Assembly: GCF_016907845.1 (NCBI RefSeq)
Contig: NZ_JAFBCS010000001.1
Location: forward strand, 1,364,001 to 1,428,000
Length of the DNA: 64,000 bases
From: Arcanobacterium pluranimalium
GTDB taxonomy: Bacteria > Actinomycetota > Actinomycetes > Actinomycetales > Actinomycetaceae
Reading direction: 5' to 3'
Position 1 is the first letter of the stretch; every line of letters begins with the position of its first letter. The notes beneath the pieces are model-generated. The model was given only the letters and a program-made list of their open reading frames with translations. It was not told where the DNA came from and made no database searches. The translations under genes and the position numbers were made by a program. Below are positions 1 to 8,643 of the stretch, in pieces.

Positions 1-1
1 C

Positions 2-196
2 GGTTTGCATATTAGTGGAACTTCGCCGGATGGAACTTTGGTGGAATTCGTCGAACTTGATCGTGACCTGCATCCTTATTATATTTCGACGCAAGCTCAT
101 CCCGAGTTTAAGTCTCGACCAACAAATGCACATCCGTTGTTTATCGGTCTTATCAACGCAGCATTGGATCGGCATCGCGCAGCTCGCGCTAAATGA
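2..196 (+). CDS. pyrG: CTP synthase, C-terminal fragment (cut by window edge)
   Basis: This is the last 64 codons of CTP synthase, which aminates UTP to CTP using glutamine. The visible part is the end of the class I glutamine amidotransferase domain: a GLHISG start, the LVEF strand, and the [12 protein letters not shown] segment that carries the catalytic His and Glu (HPE). The 5' part lies outside the window. A Nudix gene follows 12 bases downstream in the same direction, an order common in actinobacteria. Identification rests on the strongly conserved tail; no break is seen. Confidence 0.93.
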   Translation, partial: GLHISGTSPDGTLVEFVELDRDLHPYYISTQAHPEFKSRPTNAHPLFIGLINAALDRHRAARAK

Positions 197-208
197 GGAA
201 CTTTAGCC

Positions 209-835
209 ATGAACCGGGAATACAGCTACAAACTTCGCGATGAGGCAGCTCCTGAGCATGTGGACGTCATTTCTGCGAGTGTTGAGTATCGCGGTGGTAT
301 TTTCGATATCAGCGACGACCGTATTCGGTTTAATTCAGGCGATGTGGTGCAGCGTCAGTATATGAAGCACGACGACGCCGTGGCGATCGTTCCGATTCGA
401 CGTCGCGAAAACGATTGGGAAGTGCTACTGATACGTCAATACAGGCATGCGCCGCGACGTATCTTTTGGGAGATTCCTGCTGGCTTGCGCGACGTTGATG
501 GTGAATCGCCACTGAAATGTGCACAACGTGAGTTGAAGGAGGAAACGGGCTTAGCGGCGTCGGACTGGAGAAAGCTGGTCTCGTTTTACACTTCGCCTGG
601 GTGTTCGGACGAAAATTTGGAGATTTTTGTAGCTGTGGATCCCGTGGAAGCTGATGTTGAACAGGCTTTCCATGCGGAGGCTGAGGAGCGAGAAATTGTG
701 ACGCAGTGGTTCGCTCTGCGTGATGTTCATGACGCAATTTTGCGAAGCGATTTACAAAGCCCGACTTTGGTCCTTGGTATTCTCGCGGTGAAATCCTTGC
801 TTATTCAAGGACTCGAGTCTCTCGATAAAGCTTGA
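209..835 (+). CDS. Nudix hydrolase, ADP-ribose pyrophosphatase type
   Basis: A 208-residue Nudix protein. The Nudix box is visible around residues 90-113: PAGLRDVDGE, then REL and EETGL, giving the metal-binding REXXEEXG core. The first spacer (G to E) is one residue longer than the textbook box, as in several actinobacterial ADP-ribose pyrophosphatases. The family hydrolyses ADP-ribose to AMP and ribose 5-phosphate in the cytosol; the substrate here is inferred from similarity and from the pyrG neighbour. The ATG has a GAGG-type ribosome site just after the pyrG stop, so the two genes are probably co-transcribed. Confidence 0.85.
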   Translation: MNREYSYKLRDEAAPEHVDVISASVEYRGGIFDISDDRIRFNSGDVVQRQYMKHDDAVAIVPIRRRENDWEVLLIRQYRHAPRRIFWEIPAGLRDVDGESPLKCAQRELKEETGLAASDWRKLVSFYTSPGCSDENLEIFVAVDPVEADVEQAFHAEAEEREIVTQWFALRDVHDAILRSDLQSPTLVLGILAVKSLLIQGLESLDKA

Positions 836-894
836 ACACGCTTTTTAGGTGCGAATTAGCGGCTTTGTCGGTTAGGTATTTAAGAACATTCGAG

Positions 895-923
895 TTGCGA
901 AATTCTATTTTAGCAAGGACAAT
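895..923 (+). promoter_or_regulatory. Candidate promoter of the suf operon
   Basis: TTGCGA (895-900) and GACAAT (918-923) are separated by 17 bases, upstream of the GGAGGT ribosome site (949-954) of sufR. Both hexamers match the housekeeping consensus at about four positions, so this is a plausible but unproven start for the suf transcript. Confidence 0.35.
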
Positions 924-961
924 GTTTCCTAAAGAATGGTGTGCGCTGGGAGGTGAAAACT

Positions 962-1651
962 GTGGATAGAAATGATCTTGGCACTTGTGAACAAATTCTT
1001 CGCCTAGTGATTGAGCGTGGGCCAATTACATCCGGAGAACTAGCGAAATTGCTAGTCCTCACACCGGCGGCGGTACGGCGTCACATATCAACACTGATTG
1101 ACGATGAATACATCCAAGAGTACACAGCTCCAAGCACTGCTCCATCGCGCCGAGGACGCCCATCGCGTCGGTATGTTGCCACTGCCGCAGGGCAGTCACA
1201 GCTGAGTGAAGCGTATTCCGATCTTGCAACACAAGCATTGGAGTTTTTGCGTGAGAATCTTGGCGAAGAGGGAGTGTCTGATTTCGTCAACCGGCGAATT
1301 GAAGCGCTCGAAGAACGCTACGGTCACGTTATTGAATCCGCTGGTGAATCGCCAATGGATAAGATCGTTGCACTTGCAACTGTGCTCGATAAAGATGGAT
1401 ACATGACGACGCTGCGGCGAGGTGGCCCGAACGGTATTGCCTTGCAACTATGCCAAGGACACTGCCCAGTTCAGGATGTGGCTGAGGCGTTCCCAGAACT
1501 TTGCGAAGCGGAAACCAAAGCTTTTGCACGGCTACTTGGTATTCCAATTCAGCGGCTTGCTACTTTGGCTGGTGGTGAGCATGTATGCACTACAAATATC
1601 CCAATCGGGATGCCACAAATGCGCCGGACTCAACAGGGTTCGCAAAGATAA
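962..1651 (+). CDS. sufR: SufR-type iron-sulfur-sensing transcriptional regulator
   Basis: A 229-residue regulator with an N-terminal winged helix-turn-helix (about residues 7-60, ending in RRGRPSRRY, a typical wing with basic residues) and a C-terminal sensor part. Conserved cysteines lie in CQGHCPVQ, FPELCEAE and EHVCTTN, as expected for [Fe-S] ligation in SufR. In mycobacteria and cyanobacteria SufR represses suf when its cluster is intact. A GTG start at 962 is chosen because GGAGGT sits 7 bases upstream; a longer frame opens at 941 but has no ribosome site. It is the first gene of the suf operon, so autoregulation is likely. Confidence 0.85.
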   Translation: MDRNDLGTCEQILRLVIERGPITSGELAKLLVLTPAAVRRHISTLIDDEYIQEYTAPSTAPSRRGRPSRRYVATAAGQSQLSEAYSDLATQALEFLRENLGEEGVSDFVNRRIEALEERYGHVIESAGESPMDKIVALATVLDKDGYMTTLRRGGPNGIALQLCQGHCPVQDVAEAFPELCEAETKAFARLLGIPIQRLATLAGGEHVCTTNIPIGMPQMRRTQQGSQR

Positions 1652-1684
1652 AATCTCATATACGTGAGGTTTGGAAGGAAATCG

Positions 1685-3124
1685 ATGACTCAATCCGAAT
1701 TGGGCGCAAAGGAAACTTTAACCCAAGAAGAGACAATCGCCTCGATTGGAAATTATGCCTATGGTTGGCATGATTCTGATGATGCAGGAGAAAAAGCGCG
1801 TCGCGGTCTGAACGAAGAAGTCGTTCGAGACATCTCGACTCGTAAAAACGAGCCGGAGTGGATGCTAGAAAAGCGTTTGAAAGCGCTTAAATTATTTGGT
1901 CGCCGCCCAATGCCTACGTGGGGACCAGACCTTTCGGAGATCGATTTTGATTCCATCAAGTACTATGTGAAATCTACCGAAAACGTGGCTACTTCATGGG
2001 AAGATCTTCCTGAGGACATCAAGGTCACCTACGATCGCCTCGGTATTCCTGAAGCTGAAAAAGCCCGTTTGGTGGCTGGTGTGGCAGCTCAATACGAGTC
2101 TGAAGTGGTTTATCACCAGATCCGCGAAGATCTCGAATCTCAGGGCGTTATCTTCCTCGATACCGATTCAGGCTTGCGGGAACATCCGGAAGTCTTCCAA
2201 GAGTTTTTCGGCAAGGCAATCCCACTTGGTGATAATAAATTTGCTTCGTTGAACTCAGCGGTGTGGTCTGGCGGTTCGTTTGTTTACGTGCCAAAAGGCG
2301 TGCATGTGGAGATCCCATTGCAGGCTTATTTCCGCATCAACACTGAGAATATGGGACAGTTCGAGCGCACACTCATCATTGCTGATGAAGATTCATACGT
2401 GCATTACGTAGAAGGATGTACAGCGCCTATTTACAAATCGGACTCGCTCCACTCGGCTGTGGTCGAAATTTTCGTCAAAAAAGGTGCGCGCGTTCGCTAC
2501 ACCACGATCCAGAACTGGTCGAACAACGTCTACAACCTCGTGACCAAACGAGCAATTGTGGAAGAAGGCGGCACGATGGAATGGATCGATGGCAATATCG
2601 GTTCGAAAGTGACCATGAAATACCCGGCAGTATATCTCATGGGTGAGCACGCCAAGGGCGAGACGCTGTCGATCGCATTCGCCGGCGCCGGGCAACATCA
2701 AGACACCGGATCGAAGATGGTGCACATGGCTCCCAATACGTCGTCGTCGATCGTGTCGAAATCTGTGGCGCGCGGAGGCGGGCGTTCGTCTTACCGTGGC
2801 CTCGTTCAAGTGAACGAAAACGCAGTTCATTCGAAGTCGAACGTCTTGTGTGACGCTCTTTTGGTAGATCAAATTTCGCGTTCAGATACGTATCCTTATG
2901 TGGATGTGCGAGTGGACGACGTCGAAATGGGTCACGAAGCTACGGTCTCGAAAGTTTCGGAGGATCAGCTTTTCTACCTCATGAGCCGTGGACTAGAGGA
3001 GACCGAGGCAATGGCGATGATCGTGCGTGGCTTCGTTGAACCAATCGCGCGCGAGCTTCCGATGGAATACGCCCTAGAACTTAATCGTCTCATCGAACTT
3101 CAAATGGAAGGATCTGTTGGCTGA
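1685..3124 (+). CDS. sufB: Fe-S cluster assembly scaffold protein SufB
   Basis: SufB, 479 residues, forms the SufBC2D scaffold on which [4Fe-4S] clusters are built. The C-terminal beta-helix and tail are well conserved, including the motif [11 protein letters not shown] and the last helical part around [11 protein letters not shown]. The ATG at 1685 has GGAAGGAA directly upstream and gives a normal N-terminus (MTQSELG); an in-frame GTG at 1664 lacks a ribosome site. The gene ends inside or immediately before the start of sufD, so the pair is translationally linked. Confidence 0.96.
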   Translation: MTQSELGAKETLTQEETIASIGNYAYGWHDSDDAGEKARRGLNEEVVRDISTRKNEPEWMLEKRLKALKLFGRRPMPTWGPDLSEIDFDSIKYYVKSTENVATSWEDLPEDIKVTYDRLGIPEAEKARLVAGVAAQYESEVVYHQIREDLESQGVIFLDTDSGLREHPEVFQEFFGKAIPLGDNKFASLNSAVWSGGSFVYVPKGVHVEIPLQAYFRINTENMGQFERTLIIADEDSYVHYVEGCTAPIYKSDSLHSAVVEIFVKKGARVRYTTIQNWSNNVYNLVTKRAIVEEGGTMEWIDGNIGSKVTMKYPAVYLMGEHAKGETLSIAFAGAGQHQDTGSKMVHMAPNTSSSIVSKSVARGGGRSSYRGLVQVNENAVHSKSNVLCDALLVDQISRSDTYPYVDVRVDDVEMGHEATVSKVSEDQLFYLMSRGLEETEAMAMIVRGFVEPIARELPMEYALELNRLIELQMEGSVG

Positions 3125-3125
3125 T

Positions 3126-4271
3126 ATGGCACAGGAATCAACACGCACTCAAATTTCCTCGCGCGCAGATCGGCCGCTGTCGTATGAGGTCGAAGACTTC
3201 ACTGTTCCGCAAGGTAATGAGGAAGAATGGCGTTTTACGCCGATTGAAAGAATCGAAGATTTTTTCGCTCCATCAGTATCTGGTACTGCGCCATCAGTGC
3301 AGTTCACTGGCGAGGCAAGCTACGAACAGGTCGATCGAACTGATGCTCGCCTGGGCAAAGTGCAAGCTCCAGAAGATCGCACAGGCGCCTTAGCTTGGAA
3401 CGCATTCGAGCTGGCACATGTCGTGACGTTAGAAGCGGATCGGCAATATGCAGGCGAATCAGTGCTCACCGTTTCGGGGGAGAATTGCGATCAGGTGTCA
3501 GGAGCACATCTGCTCATTAACGCTGAGCGTTTTTCAGAGGGAACTGTGGTGATCAATCACGTGGGTTCCGCTCGTCTCACAGAAGGCGTGGAAGTATCAG
3601 TTGGCGCTGGTGCGCATCTGACGCTCGTCTCGATCCAAGATTGGGATGACGACGCCGCCCACGCTCTGTCTAACCGCATCCGTATTGATCGTGATGGCAC
3701 GCTTCGCCATATCGTTGTTACGCTCGGTGGCGATATCGTTCGAGTAACCACAGCAGTTGAATACGCAGCTCCTGGTGGAAGTGTAGATTTGCTCGGGGCA
3801 TATTTTGTGGATGAAAAGCAGCATCTTGAGCACCGACTTTTTGTTGACCACAATCAGCCAAACTGCCGTTCCAACGTGACGTATAAAGGCGCTTTGCAAG
3901 GCGATGGAGCACATTCAGTTTGGGTTGGAGATGTGCTTATTCGTCCAGAAGCTGAGGGAACGGATACCTATGAGCTCAACCGCAACCTTGTGCTCACCGA
4001 CGGTGCTCGGGCAGATTCAGTGCCTAATCTCGAGATCGAAACAGGAGAAATTGAGGGTGCTGGACACGCTTCAGCTACTGGACGTTTTGACGACGAACAG
4101 TTGTTCTACCTGAAATCTCGCGGTATTCCAGAAGACGAAGCGCGGCGCTTGGTTGTGCGCGGATTCTTCGCAGAACTGATCAATAAGATTGGTGTGGAGT
4201 CTGTGCAAAACAAGCTTATGAACGCTATCGAGGATGAGCTCTCACTCACGATGGGACGCGAGAATGACTGA
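3126..4271 (+). CDS. sufD: Fe-S cluster assembly protein SufD
   Basis: SufD, 381 residues from the ATG, is the second scaffold subunit of SufBC2D. The C-terminal half shows the family pattern NYVTYKGAL-like (here SNVTYKGAL), then EIETGEIEGAGHASATGR and LFYLKSRGIPEDEAR. The start is ambiguous: TTG at 3117 lies 4 bases after GGAAGGA (3106-3112) and overlaps the sufB stop, while ATG at 3126 lies 13 bases after it; I chose the ATG, but the TTG spacing is also reasonable. It overlaps the next gene by 8 bases. Confidence 0.94.
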   Translation: MAQESTRTQISSRADRPLSYEVEDFTVPQGNEEEWRFTPIERIEDFFAPSVSGTAPSVQFTGEASYEQVDRTDARLGKVQAPEDRTGALAWNAFELAHVVTLEADRQYAGESVLTVSGENCDQVSGAHLLINAERFSEGTVVINHVGSARLTEGVEVSVGAGAHLTLVSIQDWDDDAAHALSNRIRIDRDGTLRHIVVTLGGDIVRVTTAVEYAAPGGSVDLLGAYFVDEKQHLEHRLFVDHNQPNCRSNVTYKGALQGDGAHSVWVGDVLIRPEAEGTDTYELNRNLVLTDGARADSVPNLEIETGEIEGAGHASATGRFDDEQLFYLKSRGIPEDEARRLVVRGFFAELINKIGVESVQNKLMNAIEDELSLTMGREND

Positions 4272-4596
4272 GCACCTCGTATGTGAGACTGCCGCCGTCG
4301 CTCCCGGTGACGTGGCGCCTTTCACTGTTACGAAAGCTGATGGCGAAACGGTGAATATCGCCGTCGTCCATACCGAAAATGACCGCTGGTTTGCTGTTAT
4401 TGATCGTTGTTCACACGGACGTTTTAAACTGTCGGAGGGCGACGTCGATGGCAACTGTATCGAGTGCACGCGCCACGGTTCCGCTTTCGATTTAGAGACG
4501 GGAAATCCGCTCAACCCACCTGCTTCCATTCCGATACAGACCTTCCCGGTACGCCTAGCAGGCGATGCCGTCTACGTATCTATAGCATCTAACTGA
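4264..4596 (+). CDS. Rieske [2Fe-2S] ferredoxin-like protein of the suf operon
   Basis: A small 110-residue Rieske protein. The cluster ligands are clear: C-x-H (CSH) and, 16 residues later, C-x2-H (CTRH), binding [2Fe-2S] through two Cys and two His. The fold matches the ferredoxin component of non-heme oxygenases, but no oxygenase gene is near. Its place between sufD and sufC is a known actinobacterial arrangement and suggests an electron-transfer or redox role in cluster assembly; this role is inference. ATG 4264 overlaps the sufD end; an earlier in-frame ATG at 4234 would overlap more. Confidence 0.88.
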   Translation: MTEHLVCETAAVAPGDVAPFTVTKADGETVNIAVVHTENDRWFAVIDRCSHGRFKLSEGDVDGNCIECTRHGSAFDLETGNPLNPPASIPIQTFPVRLAGDAVYVSIASN

Positions 4597-4620
4597 TCCC
4601 ACGAAGAGAAAAGAAATAAC

Positions 4621-5370
4621 GTGACCAATCTAGAAATCAAGAACCTCCACGTTTCGGTCGAAACACCTGAAGGAGACAAACCAATCCTGCGCGGCGTTAA
4701 TCTTAAGATCAACGACGGCGAGATTCATGCGATCATGGGGCCAAATGGTTCGGGTAAGTCCACTCTTGCCTACGCAATTGCTGGACATCCGAAGTACACG
4801 ATTACTGAGGGTGAGATCTTGCTTGACGGTGAAGATATGGTTCCACTGTCTGCTGATGAACGCGCCCGTAAGGGACTGTTCTTGGCGATGCAGTACCCAG
4901 TCGAGGTTGCAGGCGTATCTGTGACGAATTTTCTTCGTTCTGCCAAGACGGCAATCGACGGTGAAGCTCCTAAGCTGCGCGAATGGGTGAAGACCTTGAA
5001 GAACGTAATGTCGGATTTGAAAATTGATCCTGATTTTGCGCAGCGCGATGTGAACCTCGGCTTCTCCGGTGGCGAAAAGAAACGCCTTGAAATTATGCAG
5101 CTCGAAGTACTCAAGCCAAAGTTTGCAGTGCTCGACGAAACTGATTCCGGCTTGGACGTTGACGCACTGCGTTTGGTCTCCGAGGGTGTTAATCGCGCAC
5201 ATGCTGCCAACGGCAACGGCATTTTGCTTATCACGCACTACACGCGAATCTTGCGCTATATCAAGCCAGAGTTCGTACACGTATTTGTTGACGGCAAGGT
5301 TGCTGAATCTGGCGGTCCAGAGCTGGCAGACAAACTTGAAGCTGAAGGCTACGCTTCTTACGAAAACTGA
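4621..5370 (+). CDS. sufC: Fe-S cluster assembly ATPase SufC
   Basis: SufC, 249 residues, is the ABC-type ATPase of the SufBC2D scaffold. Walker A is GPNGSGKST at residues 40-48, the signature is FSGGEKKR, and Walker B is FAVLDETDSGLD, with the D-E-T variant typical of SufC rather than transporter ATPases. GTG start preceded by GAGAAAAGAAA. A 290-residue frame runs antisense over this gene but has no recognisable protein content. Confidence 0.96.
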   Translation: MTNLEIKNLHVSVETPEGDKPILRGVNLKINDGEIHAIMGPNGSGKSTLAYAIAGHPKYTITEGEILLDGEDMVPLSADERARKGLFLAMQYPVEVAGVSVTNFLRSAKTAIDGEAPKLREWVKTLKNVMSDLKIDPDFAQRDVNLGFSGGEKKRLEIMQLEVLKPKFAVLDETDSGLDVDALRLVSEGVNRAHAANGNGILLITHYTRILRYIKPEFVHVFVDGKVAESGGPELADKLEAEGYASYEN

Positions 5371-5390
5371 ATGAGAAACTCGAGAGACTG

Positions 5391-6686
5391 ATGACTGCTC
5401 CAGAATCCATGAATACGCCTTTGCTTGCGCGAGAAGATTTCCCCATTCTTGATCGCAAGATGCGCAATGGGCAGAGTTTGGTGTACCTGGATTCTGGAGC
5501 AACTTCTCAAAAGCCTCAGGTCGTGGTGGATGCTGAAGTTCATGTGGAATTGCAGGCTAATGGCGCAGTTAATCGAGGATCACACGAGCTAGCAGCGCAA
5601 GCAACCGAGATTGTGGAAGATGCGCGCTCGGCAGTGGCTCAGTTTGTGGGAGTACGTCCGGAAGAAATTGTGTGGACGAAAAACTCCACGGAATCGCTCA
5701 ATCTCTTAGCATATGCTTTCGATAATGTGACCCGGGGTAGAGGTAGCAAAAAGTCCTTTGAACGTTTTGCTATCGAGCCACACCACAATATTGTAGTCAC
5801 TCGTGCTGAGCATCATGCCAATCTCATTCCGTGGCAAGAGCTGTGTATACGCACTGGCGCGCAGCTGCGCTGGCTTGATCTCGACGACGACGGTCGCTTG
5901 GATTTGGCCACAGCTGATGTTATCGATGACAATACCCGAGTTGTCGCTTTCGCCCATGCTTCGAATGTCACTGGTGCGATAGCACCGGTAGCGCAGCTTG
6001 TGGAACGCGCACATGCGATGGGGGCGCTCGTCGTCTTGGATGCTTGCCAGTCTGTGCCGCATATACCGGTGGATTTCTCTGAACTGGATGTCGATTTCGC
6101 CGTCTTTTCCGGACATAAAATGATGGCGCCTACTGGAATCGGCGTCTTGTATGGAAAGGCACAGTTGCTCAAAGAGCTTCCTCCTTTCTTATTCGGCGGT
6201 TCGATGGTCGAGATCGTTACGATGGAAAAAACAACGTACGCGAAGCCTCCAGCTCGTTTTGAAGCTGGAACGCAGGCAGTAGCACAGATTGCCGGGCTTG
6301 GTGCGGCGGTGGAATATCTATCGGCTGTGGGTATGCAGGCCGTCGAAGAATATGAAGCGGGTTTAACTCGATACTTGCTCGAAAATATGGCAGAAATTGA
6401 GCATGTGCGTATTTTGGGACCTGCTCAAGCTGAGGAGAGGCTAGGCGTTGTAGCATTCGAGGTTGAAGGGGTGCATCCGCACGACGTCGGGCAGATTCTT
6501 GACGAAAAGGGAATCGCCGTGCGAGTTGGGCACCACTGTGCCCAGCCAATTCACCAGCACTTTGGCGTGTGGGCATCAAGTAGGGTATCGGTTGCACCGT
6601 ACAATACACGTGCAGATATTGACGCTTTTATCGAGACGCTAAAGACTGTGAGGGCGTTTTTTGGTTTGGAAGTGGAACAGGCATGA
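5391..6686 (+). CDS. sufS: Cysteine desulfurase SufS
   Basis: A 431-residue group II cysteine desulfurase, PLP-dependent, that takes sulfur from cysteine to alanine and hands it on as persulfide. The PLP lysine is in SGHKMMAPTG (K243) and the persulfide cysteine in RVGHHCAQP (C383). It is about 25 residues longer than E. coli SufS, part of it a basic stretch near residues 112-127. The ATG lies 20 bases after sufC; its last four bases overlap the start of sufU. Confidence 0.95.
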   Translation: MTAPESMNTPLLAREDFPILDRKMRNGQSLVYLDSGATSQKPQVVVDAEVHVELQANGAVNRGSHELAAQATEIVEDARSAVAQFVGVRPEEIVWTKNSTESLNLLAYAFDNVTRGRGSKKSFERFAIEPHHNIVVTRAEHHANLIPWQELCIRTGAQLRWLDLDDDGRLDLATADVIDDNTRVVAFAHASNVTGAIAPVAQLVERAHAMGALVVLDACQSVPHIPVDFSELDVDFAVFSGHKMMAPTGIGVLYGKAQLLKELPPFLFGGSMVEIVTMEKTTYAKPPARFEAGTQAVAQIAGLGAAVEYLSAVGMQAVEEYEAGLTRYLLENMAEIEHVRILGPAQAEERLGVVAFEVEGVHPHDVGQILDEKGIAVRVGHHCAQPIHQHFGVWASSRVSVAPYNTRADIDAFIETLKTVRAFFGLEVEQA

Positions 6687-7144
6687 GTGATTTAGAACAG
6701 TTGTATCAAGCGATTATTTTGGATGCTTCGCGTGAACGCTACGGTGAAGGTGCATTGGACAACCCGGACGGGGAGTCCTTTCAGGTGAATCCTACCTGCG
6801 GTGATCAAGTCACGATGCAGGTGGAGCTATCCGAGGACGGTTCGCGCATCTCCCATATTGCGTGGGATGGACACGGCTGCTCTATTTCGCAGGCTTCGAT
6901 CTCGATCATGACGCAGATGCTCGAAGGCAAGAGCCTCGCTGAAGCTGATGAGCTTTTTCGCGAGTTTCGAAATATGATGGACGGGCGTGGCGCCGAAATA
7001 TCTGATGATACTGCGGATTTGCTTGAAGATGCCTCTGCTTTTCAAGGTGTATCGAAGTTCCCGGCTCGCATTAAATGTGCTTTGCTTGGGTGGATGGCTT
7101 GGCGTGAAGCGACAGACAACGCTCTAGAAAATAAGGAGAATTAA
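6683..7144 (+). CDS. sufU: Sulfur-transfer protein SufU
   Basis: SufU, 153 residues, accepts sulfur from SufS. The three zinc-site cysteines and the aspartate are present: NPTCGD (C39, D41), HGCSIS (C66) and RIKCALLGW (C132). In Gram-positive bacteria SufU binds zinc and acts as a SufS partner rather than a true scaffold. The ATGA overlap with sufS implies coupled translation, and sufT-like follows 1 base after the stop. Confidence 0.94.
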   Translation: MSDLEQLYQAIILDASRERYGEGALDNPDGESFQVNPTCGDQVTMQVELSEDGSRISHIAWDGHGCSISQASISIMTQMLEGKSLAEADELFREFRNMMDGRGAEISDDTADLLEDASAFQGVSKFPARIKCALLGWMAWREATDNALENKEN

Positions 7145-7145
7145 A

Positions 7146-7484
7146 ATGGCTGAAAATACCGAATCTGGAGCACCGAATCCGATCACCATTGCTGATATTG
7201 AGGAGGCTTTGCGTGATGTGATCGATCCTGAACTGGGTATTAATATTGTGGATTTGGGTCTGCTGTATGGGATTACGCTTGATGGCAATACTGCGATTGC
7301 AGATATGACGCTCACCTCAGCTGCCTGCCCGCTGACCGATATGATCGAAGAGCAGGCCACGATGGCTGTGTCTGGTTTGGTTGATGACTTTCGGATCAAT
7401 TGGGTTTGGCTTCCGCCGTGGGGGCCAGATCGAATTACCGACGACGGTCGCGACCAGTTGCGTGCGCTAGGATTCAACGTCTAA
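7146..7484 (+). CDS. sufT: SufT-like MIP18/DUF59 Fe-S maturation factor
   Basis: A 112-residue protein with the MIP18/DUF59 domain: IEEALRDVIDPELGINIVDLGL at the start, then MTLTSAACPLTDMI with the conserved cysteine, and VWLPPWGPDRITDDGR at the end. Such proteins help load Fe-S clusters onto client enzymes. It is the last gene of the suf operon (GGAGAA ribosome site at the sufU end) and is followed by a strong hairpin at 7529-7567. Confidence 0.86.
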   Translation: MAENTESGAPNPITIADIEEALRDVIDPELGINIVDLGLLYGITLDGNTAIADMTLTSAACPLTDMIEEQATMAVSGLVDDFRINWVWLPPWGPDRITDDGRDQLRALGFNV

Positions 7485-7528
7485 TTCTGTTCTTTTCACG
7501 ACTTTTAGCGAGCTATATGGTTGTCAAG

Positions 7529-7567
7529 TTTGGGGAGCACTTCAACTAAGTTGAAGTGCTCCCCAAA
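7529..7567. terminator. Perfect 18-bp hairpin between convergent suf operon and metallopeptidase gene
   Basis: An 18-base arm (7529-7546) pairs without mismatch to 7550-7567 across a TAA loop. It lies between convergent genes and should stop transcription from both sides. There is no clear T-run on either side, so it is an intrinsic-like terminator without a classical U-tract. Confidence 0.75.
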
Positions 7568-7630
7568 TCGGTTTAGTGTCTGCGTGTCTAGATTGAGTAC
7601 TTGCAGGCTCGAGCTTTATACCAGGTGTGC

Positions 7631-8518
7631 TTATGGTTGGCGTACAGACCAGGTATCACACGAAGCAATAGTTCCGCCTTGGATACCACGGGTCAGCCAT
7701 TCCATACGCTTTTGTGAAGATCCGTGCGAAAAGCGGTCTGGGTTTGCACGCATTCCGGCGTTTTCCATAATTCGATCATCGCCTACCGCAGAAGCTGCAT
7801 CGAGAGCAGACCGAAGTTGCTGCTGCGTCGGCTGCTTGAGGAATGGAATGCCTGTATCGGGATCAATCGTGCGAGAGGCATTGTTAATCCACACGCCTGC
7901 TAAACAGTCGGCTTGCAATTCTGATCTGACCATCGATGAGGACATCCCGCTCGACTGGTGGTCAATTTTATTGAGAATGCCAAGATGATTTTGAATGTGA
8001 TGACCCCACTCATGGGCAAGAATATAGAGCTGTGCAAGGGAAGTATTCTCTGCGCCATACTGTTTGAGCTGGTTAAAGAATGTTGTATCGATATAGACGC
8101 TGCCATCGGACGGGCAATAGAATGGGCCAGTTTGTGAGCTTCCAGTACCGCAAGCTGTTCCAACTGAGCCGCGATAAAGTGTAAGAACAGCAGGGTGGTA
8201 TTGAACCTTTGTTTCTTTGCTCAACTGAGTATTCCAAAACTCGTCGAGTGAATTCTTACCTGCTGCCATGCGACATTCATCTTTAGTGTTGGCATCGGCA
8301 CCGGTTTTGCACTCTCGTGCGATAGACTGCGCCGAACCAGGGTTACTTTGTTGCTCAGATGAGGTAAAAGCCCCTAAGTCAGGAACTTGCCCGGTGAATA
8401 AATACATCAGCAGGACGCCAAGTAGGCCTAAACCGCCCACTCCGCCGCCAATTGCGGCGCCGCGTCGTCCACGATTTACACCGGATGTATCGATTGTAAT
8501 ATCGTCGTTAAAGCTCAT
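7631..8518 (-). CDS. Neutral zinc metallopeptidase (YpfJ-type), membrane anchored
   Basis: A 295-residue putative metallopeptidase. A single glycine-rich transmembrane segment lies near residues 21-43, preceded by basic residues, so most of the protein is probably outside the membrane. The zinc motif HEWGH is at 169-173 (LAHEWGHHIQ), with further family motifs DCLAGVW and the cysteine pair region ACGTGSSQTGPFYC. The family is widespread but its substrate is not known. It converges on the suf operon and is transcribed away from the ABC-F gene. Confidence 0.82.
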   Translation of the reverse strand: MSFNDDITIDTSGVNRGRRGAAIGGGVGGLGLLGVLLMYLFTGQVPDLGAFTSSEQQSNPGSAQSIARECKTGADANTKDECRMAAGKNSLDEFWNTQLSKETKVQYHPAVLTLYRGSVGTACGTGSSQTGPFYCPSDGSVYIDTTFFNQLKQYGAENTSLAQLYILAHEWGHHIQNHLGILNKIDHQSSGMSSSMVRSELQADCLAGVWINNASRTIDPDTGIPFLKQPTQQQLRSALDAASAVGDDRIMENAGMRANPDRFSHGSSQKRMEWLTRGIQGGTIASCDTWSVRQP

Positions 8519-8643
8519 AACGTCTACTTTCTTGCGAGAGGTACTTCGATCATACCGAGAGTAATAGAGTTTCTTGGTGCGATATCGCTTTCTTTTCGCC
8601 CTGGGAATATTTGTTCGTGCAATGGAGCGTTTAGGATTAGTGC

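Noticed and set aside
872-884. TTAGGTATTTAAG resembling an iron box before sufR
   Set aside because: Only the left half matches; too weak and outside the best promoter position.
4630-5502. 290-codon minus-strand open frame over sufC
   Set aside because: Antisense to a well-conserved gene, no recognisable domain, composition typical of a shadow frame.
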